From Blastocystis hominis (taxonomy: Eukaryota > Sar > Bigyra > Opalinata > Blastocystidae): a stretch of DNA of 64,000 bases. The notes under the pieces were generated by a model. The model saw nothing but the letters and a program-made list of their open reading frames with translations. It ran no database searches and was not told where the DNA came from. The translations under genes and the position numbers were made by a program. The stretch covers positions 340,001 through 404,000 of the forward strand of contig NW_013171865.1 of NCBI RefSeq assembly GCF_000151665.1, given 5' to 3'. This document shows positions 57,299 through 64,000 of this stretch, in pieces. Position 1 is the stretch's first letter, and each line of letters opens with the position of its first letter.

Positions 57299-57916
57299 AT
57301 ATTGGTAAAATTACATTGAAACACATATAACGTCGCAAATAGTGGCTATTTTTGGATTTCATTCGATTTTCAAAATAATTTAAATCACATCTAAATTCTT
57401 TCTGCGTGTAATTACCTACTATTTATCGGATTCTTCAATAAAATCAGTGTTGATTATTAAAAAACAACCAATTAGAATAATTGTTAGGGACTTTAAATTG
57501 GTAAGTACAGGTTCCATTACACGGTCTTTGAGAACGAAGTATCAGCAATGTAGTCTTTCTTTGGCCTAAATTATGGAGTATACAAAATACTCTATTAAAT
57601 AGCAGTACAAAATTGTAATTAAGCTTTTTACAATACGCTATAATCTCCTCAGAGTCGTAATGAAACTCCCGACGTGAATTGATTGGCTATTTTATTTTTC
57701 AAAAACCTCAATTTAAAATAGACTTGGATATACGGACTTAATCATGATAGGAATAGAATAGCAGGCTTTGAAAAGGAATTTACCCCACCTTCCCACTGGC
57801 AACCTGGTAAATAATCCGAGACTAGAGTTATGCCCTATAATGTGACATAGTTACAACCGCTACAATCCCTCTTTCTATCTTACCCATTTTCAATCCCCAT
57901 TGTTTTCCTTTCCTAC
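57299..57916. other. AT-rich spacer between the coiled-coil and SANT genes
   Basis: About 620 bp without a credible gene. I looked for tRNA A/B boxes and for U2, U4, U5 and U6 signature strings and found none. Confidence 0.5.
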
Positions 57917-58451
57917 ATGGAAGAAGAGAAGAAGTTTGTTTCTAGAGAGGAATGGAGAAAGGAAATGCGGAAAACCTTCTGTAAGAAGGACATGATTGAC
58001 GAAGAAGGAAACTTGGTTAAAGAGTATCCTTTTTTATTTGGCTTCACCGCATAGGTATTTTCATTTGAAAAAATTAAAGACGTGGACCTTGGCTGAGGAA
58101 AAGCTGTTGATTGAAGGAATCCAGAAGTACGGAGTTGGCGAATGGGAGCGTATTCGCCGTGACTTTCTTTCTGACTGGGTATATAATCGATTACCGAAGT
58201 GGTTGCTTATTTCGTAGATTACGGAAGATATTCGATTAAAGGCTTGCAGACTGTTTGGAATTCAGAGAATAGAATTATACAATGGTTTTAAGGGTAGTCT
58301 CGATGAGATCAACGTTGTAGGTACTTTGCGTGGTTTGATCAACGTAGGAGTACGAAAAGAACAAAAAGATCGGAATGAAGGAAGGTCTGTGGGTAGGAAA
58401 CGTGTTAATCGACAAACGCTTTGGTTTATTATGCAAACAAAACTAAAATGA
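57917..58451 (+). CDS. SANT/Myb-domain protein
   Basis: Probable chromatin or DNA-binding protein. Start ATG 57917: MEEEKKFVSREEWRKEMR, ending exon 1 at EEGNLVK. A 31-nt intron leads to YFHLKKLKTWTLAEEKLLIE, and the SANT/Myb repeat reads WTLAEEKLLIEGIQKYGVGE with WERIRRDFLSDW (tryptophans conserved). A 39-nt intron follows, then ITEDIRLKACRLFGIQRIEL and YNGFKG. A 27-nt in-frame GT..AG segment (58293-58319) may be spliced or retained. The C-terminus is basic (VRKEQKDRNEGRSVGRKR). TGA 58449-58451 lies 1 nt before the octamer and overlaps the antisense end of the p300 gene. The exact family is not recognised. Confidence 0.75.
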
Positions 58452-61400
58452 CTGTTTGTTTAAAATCCTGTCCTTCCGAATACAAATATCATGGTCCACC
58501 TTGCAATTGCTATCCGTGCAGCTTTTCACATGCCTTTCCACAATCCTCACAAACAGTCGGCATAGTTTGCAACTCCCCTTCTCACAAACCGAGCTGTGCT
58601 GCACCATGGTCTTCATCAGCGAGCAGTAGGGCACCGCACACATCTCGCTATCGCACACAAAGCAATGCGTTAACGCCTGCAGCTGCGAGTCTCCCGGATT
58701 CCCCTGGAAGGTCTGCATGGAACGTCTTTCCCAGCCCTACGTCCATAAAGCAAACGTTTTCATCGCGCGCAAAGCCAGAAACAGCGATCGGCGTGAGCTC
58801 GTGCTCGTGGCTGTGCTTCTCGCGGCAGCTGTCGCACATGTCGTAATCGGGACACTTGTGGCAATGCCAGCGCGTGCCGGTGGTGATTTCGCGCATGCAG
58901 CGATTGCAGCTGTGGCCGTACTTGGGAATATCCGGGTTGAAACAGTGATAAAAGGCCATCATGGTGCTGTAGGAGGCGCGACGAAGCTACGATGAAGACA
59001 AAAGCGAGAGGAAACCTGATCGAACTCGTAGTGGTTTCCTTGGCACACGCTCAAAAAGGTCTGGCGATTCTCGAAAGAGCGAGTAATCATCGACTCGTTC
59101 CAGTCATGCTCGTCAAACCGAGTGGCTGGGATGCGCGTCGCGCTGGTTTGCAGCTCGCGAGAGAGATTGGAGAGACAGGCGAGACAGCAGAAGGGAGCCA
59201 TGAGAATGTTCTTCTCGGATCGATGCTTCACGGGAGAGGAAATCTTCTCTGGAAGCTTGAAGTGGACTTCATCGTCGATATACCGACCGCACCAATGACA
59301 CTGATGCTGCAGTTTGACCACCAAGAGACGATCTTTGTAGTCCTATGGCTCAGAAAAGCTTTTAGCAAACGACTTTGAGCGACTCGTACATCTTTGCGAA
59401 TAAAACGCCCTTCTTTGCTGCTCGTTTTCTCGTGGACGTAGAGGTCTATGATTGATAAAACATAGTCAAAACAATGAGATACATCCGATTCCACTTCATC
59501 CGTTTGCTCCAAGAGCGGCTTCACTTTCTGGACGTTCAGCAGCAAATTGCACTTCTCTTCGGAGTCCTGCACCCAGTGATCATCGCTGAATTGAGGCACT
59601 GCCAGCAACGCCACGTCATCCTTACTGCGATTGTAGTTTCCCTGCAAATACTCGTTCACCAGGTTGGAAACCTCCGTAACGATTCCCTGCTTGTGCGCAT
59701 TGGCCAGCATCTCGTGATACCAGTCTCCCAATCGCTTTTCATTCGGCGTTTGCTGCTCGAGAGGATGCGAGAAGCTAGAAACATTAGAGAGAACAATGGG
59801 GAGAGTACATGATGTAATCGTCTCCTTTCTTGGGAGGACACACCCAGATTAATGCCGATTTGAATCCGTGTTGCTTGACATAGGCGAAATAGCCGAGAAC
59901 CATTTCTTGGTAGATGGGTTTTCGATAGCGAGAGGGCGACAAGTAGCGAATACTATCCAGATACGAAATGTACGCGGTCTTTTCGTTGGGAGAGCCTTTT
60001 TCGGGACATTCGTAGACGTACATGATGAATAAAAGAACGTCCATGGAATCGATCTTCTGTGTGTGAGCGTGGATTATACAGAGAATGATACCTGGAACAG
60101 ACAAATGCATTTCACCCAATACGGCCATTTGGATATGAAAGAGCAGCCTTGGAAGTACTTTTGGAAGTTTTCCTTCATGGTCCACGTTTTTTTCTAGCAT
60201 CGTAATGGAGCAAACGAACGAAGTACCGAGTTTACAAGAACTCGAACGGATAATCCTTGGGGTACTTCGATTCGATCCAAGGTTGTGTTGAGGGATTCCG
60301 CCTCCGCTTTCTGCATGTCGATGACCAACTTCATGATTCGTTGCTCGATGTATCGACTCAGATCCGTCTCAAGGAAGTCTACAATCAATCAGAGTGCCCA
60401 ATCGCAAATGAAACTTTCTGCTCGAGGCAGCACGGCCGGAACGTTGACCCGAAGCCTCCATTCCGGATGGCTCTGCATACAAAAGGGACAAACAAACAAG
60501 CAGTGCTTGTCTCGCTCAGCAATTTTACTATTGAACAGTACGCAGATCGTGTGGAACTTCTTCTTGCACTGAAAGCAAGTCACCCAATCTTCGTCATACC
60601 GCGTCGTGTTCTTTTTTAACTGTAAATCCTTCTTCAGAACCACGCCATCTTCGCATTGAATCGTCTCATCGAGTTTCTTGTAACACTCTTCACACCAGAT
60701 GTGTTGTAATGTGGCGTGCAGATAGTATTTCTGATCCAGTTTAATCTTGCTATGGCAGGGACCAATGCAATGAAAGCATTGCGAGCGAAGACTGAAATGG
60801 CCACCTTCGCAGAGAGCACAAATCTGGCTTTGTTTCTGCGTGTATTCATCCTTTGCCCATTTATCGTTCCTCTCATGCTTTTCTAATTGGGAAAGAAACG
60901 AGCTCTGGATATTCAGAACATACTCCTGAATCGAAGGGTCCTACGATTCAACCCCAAACCCTTCCACGACCTTATTGAACGTCAAGCAATTCGTGAACAT
61001 CAGCATCACATCCTCTTTGAACGCGTCCAGACTGTGGTAGAACTTCCGCTTAACGCGATATTCAATGGTCTTCAGGCACATCGGATGCTCGATCACTTGG
61101 TAATAATCCTCACATCCCGGCCGTTTCACATCCACAGGAAGCTCAAACAGATGGCTTACACTACTTTCACACGTGATAACATCATCTACTCTGCTTTCTG
61201 CAGGTCCGCAAAAAGCGTTGGGATCGCGCGCTGCATATCCAAACTCCACCAAGGCGACTGGGCTTCGCGAATCAAGCGAACGCGTCGGTTCATCTTCCTG
61301 AGAGCAAACAAATCGAGTTTACTTCGCTGTTTGACATTAACTCAAAGTAGGAAGGAGTGAGATGGCGTCGATTCCTGTTGAGTGCCTTCTGCTGCTCGTG

Positions 61401-61816
61401 ATAATGTTTCGCAGCGTTGCAGAGAACGCAAGAAGGCGAGTGGCACTGCTGAATATGTGCAACAGCCTTGCGAAGGATGGCGCAGTCGGCGTTCTGAGAG
61501 TGAGAGGAGAGAACGCAAAAAAGCAAACGCTGCAAAGCGAGGGATTACAGCCACGAGCGTGTTCCAATAGATCGTGAAACCATCTGCAATCAATGTCAGT
61601 CTGATCGTGATAGAGACTTCGAAAGGCAACAAGACAGGACGATTTGCATGATTTCAAATGAATGAGTTCGTGGTAAATACGGAAATAGAGGATTTCACAA
61701 CTGCGAAAGGCTGTGAAGGGAGAGAAGGAAGACTGATTCTCCGCGACACGAAGAGACTGCGGAAGGAGATGCATTCGCTTGTTCTGAGAACGTTCAGCTT
61801 CTCCGTTTTCCGGCAA
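58443..61816 (-). CDS. CBP/p300-type (KAT3) histone acetyltransferase
   Basis: Transcriptional co-activator. Start ATG 61816 (MPENGEAERSQNKRMHLLPQ). TAZ1-type zinc region: HELIHLKSCKSSC and AVAHIQQCHSPSCVLCNAAK. Bromodomain: FELPVDVKRPGCEDYYQVIE with acetyl-lysine-reading Asn in LTFNKVV. RING/PHD-like Cys/His module: CFHCIGPCHSKIKL, WVTCFQCKKKFHTICVLF, FVCPFCMQ. HAT core: YLDSIRYLSPSRYRKPIYQE, LGYFAYVKQHGFKSALIW and CPPKKGDDYI, including the Trp (IWVCPP) and the Tyr in GDWYHEML that correspond to p300 W1436 and Y1467. Then ZZ zinc finger (HSCNRCMREITTGTRWHCHK, CDSCREKHSHEHE) and TAZ2 (CAVPYCSLMKTMVQHSSVC, CKLCRLFVRIVERHVKSC). All modules are present in the CBP/plant HAC order. TAG 58443. Several short introns. 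Confidence 0.9.
58453..58460 (+). terminator. TGTTTGTT poly(A) element of the SANT gene
   Basis: Exact octamer 1 nt after the TGA, lying inside the antisense 3' coding end of the p300 gene. The p300 gene itself has only the near match TGTTTGCA past its stop. Confidence 0.7.
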
Positions 61817-62257
61817 TTCACGTTTCTATTGATGAACAGAAGCACTCTCAACCACCAATTCATGACTGGGGCGCAATGATACAGAAGGGTACAGGCAATC
61901 ATTTAAAATCTTTGAAATCGAATCCACCAAAAATCTGTGTGCTTCCTCCGTCCCTCTTTCTCGACACTGCAATGTGAGAAAATAGAATACAGGAATACAA
62001 CATCCAAATAACTGGGGTATAAGCCAACGAAGAGATTTTGAATTTTGCCACTCTCGTTTCTAAATTTATCGTCATACACGTTTCGAACGATTTCAATCCT
62101 AAGTCAAATACGCAAAATCGATTCAAACACTTGGTTCCAAAATTGAGGATCAATGTTGTCTACACTGCTTCTCACACTCCCTGGAAGCATGGGCTGTCAA
62201 CAAAGTCACGCTTGTATAGTAACAAAAACAAAAAAACGAATAGTGTTTAAAACTGAT
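61817..62257. other. Spacer between p300 start and Hsp70 stop
   Basis: 441 bp, both flanking genes on the minus strand, so it should hold the p300 promoter and the Hsp70 3' end. No exact poly(A) octamer was found for Hsp70 (only T-rich TTGTTTTTG near 62217-62227). Confidence 0.5.

Positions 62258-64000
<1,743 letters not shown>

Noticed and set aside
57299-57916. Possible snRNA or tRNA gene in the AT-rich spacer
   Set aside because: No A/B-box pair or conserved U-snRNA string found by eye; a covariance-model scan would be decisive.

Overview
The window is nuclear DNA of a gene-dense eukaryote with tiny spliceosomal introns, most probably the gut stramenopile Blastocystis. Three things point there. 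(1) Reading frames of conserved proteins are broken many times by GT..AG segments of about 29-38 nt, and removing them restores the conserved protein each time. (2) Most genes are followed within a few to about 140 nt by the octamer TGTTTGTT, the downstream poly(A) element described for Blastocystis. (3) At least four genes (Nup155, nicotinamidase, TRM1, TBC1D23) have no stop before that octamer, but carry a T in codon position 1 exactly 5 nt before it, so adding poly(A) would create UAA. The code is standard. I saw no rRNA, tRNA, CRISPR or transposase.

Layout. 1-1283: 3' part of an NSUN5/RCM1 rRNA methyltransferase (+). 1284-2580: AT-rich spacer. 2581-5082: MORN plus leucine-rich-repeat (LRR) gene A (-). 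5200-9555: MSH6 (-). 9803-13119: Nup155 (+). 13285-14585: unrecognised gene (-). 14673-16592: VPS45 (-). 16901-18814: mitochondrial-type IF-2 (+). 19057-22792: C2CD5-like protein (-). 22903-23534: isochorismatase-like hydrolase (+). 23655-26108: heat shock factor (+). 26252-32676: RRP5 (+). 32734-33709: nicotinamidase (+). 33860-34964: mitochondrial carrier (+). 34965-39650: AT-rich island with MORN/LRR gene B (35849-38127, +). 39652-41744: unrecognised Ser/Ala/Pro-rich protein (-). 41812-42462: ribosomal protein eL13 (-). 42804-43247: ubiquitin-eS31 (+). 43448-44566: ARPC2 (+). 44708-47081: WD40 protein (+). 47134-48524: tRNase Z (-). 48554-49116: Mis18-domain protein (+). 49385-51231: repeat-bearing multi-pass membrane protein (+). 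51332-53113: TRM1 (-). 53259-56054: TBC1D23 (-). 56219-56989: coiled-coil protein (+). 57917-58451: SANT/Myb protein (+). 58443-61816: CBP/p300-type acetyltransferase (-). 62258-64000: Hsp70, truncated by the window end (-).

The conserved genes are housekeeping: ribosome and tRNA biogenesis (NSUN5, RRP5, tRNase Z, TRM1, eL13, eS31), mismatch repair, nuclear pore, membrane traffic (VPS45, TBC1D23, C2CD5), actin nucleation, transcription (HSF, p300) and organelle functions. They do not form operons and are not functionally clustered. Spacers are mostly 30-350 bp. Against this GC-balanced background stand two AT-rich islands (about 1.3-5.2 kb and 35-39.6 kb), each carrying a member of a lineage-specific MORN/LRR family whose LRR units are separate exons bounded by near-identical introns.

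The most unusual features are the poly(A)-dependent stop codons, inverted-repeat poly(A) elements shared by convergent genes, the modular exon/intron architecture of the MORN/LRR family, and a Mis18 homologue whose start codon lies 29 bp from that of tRNase Z. Gene ends given below are first-to-last coding base and include introns.
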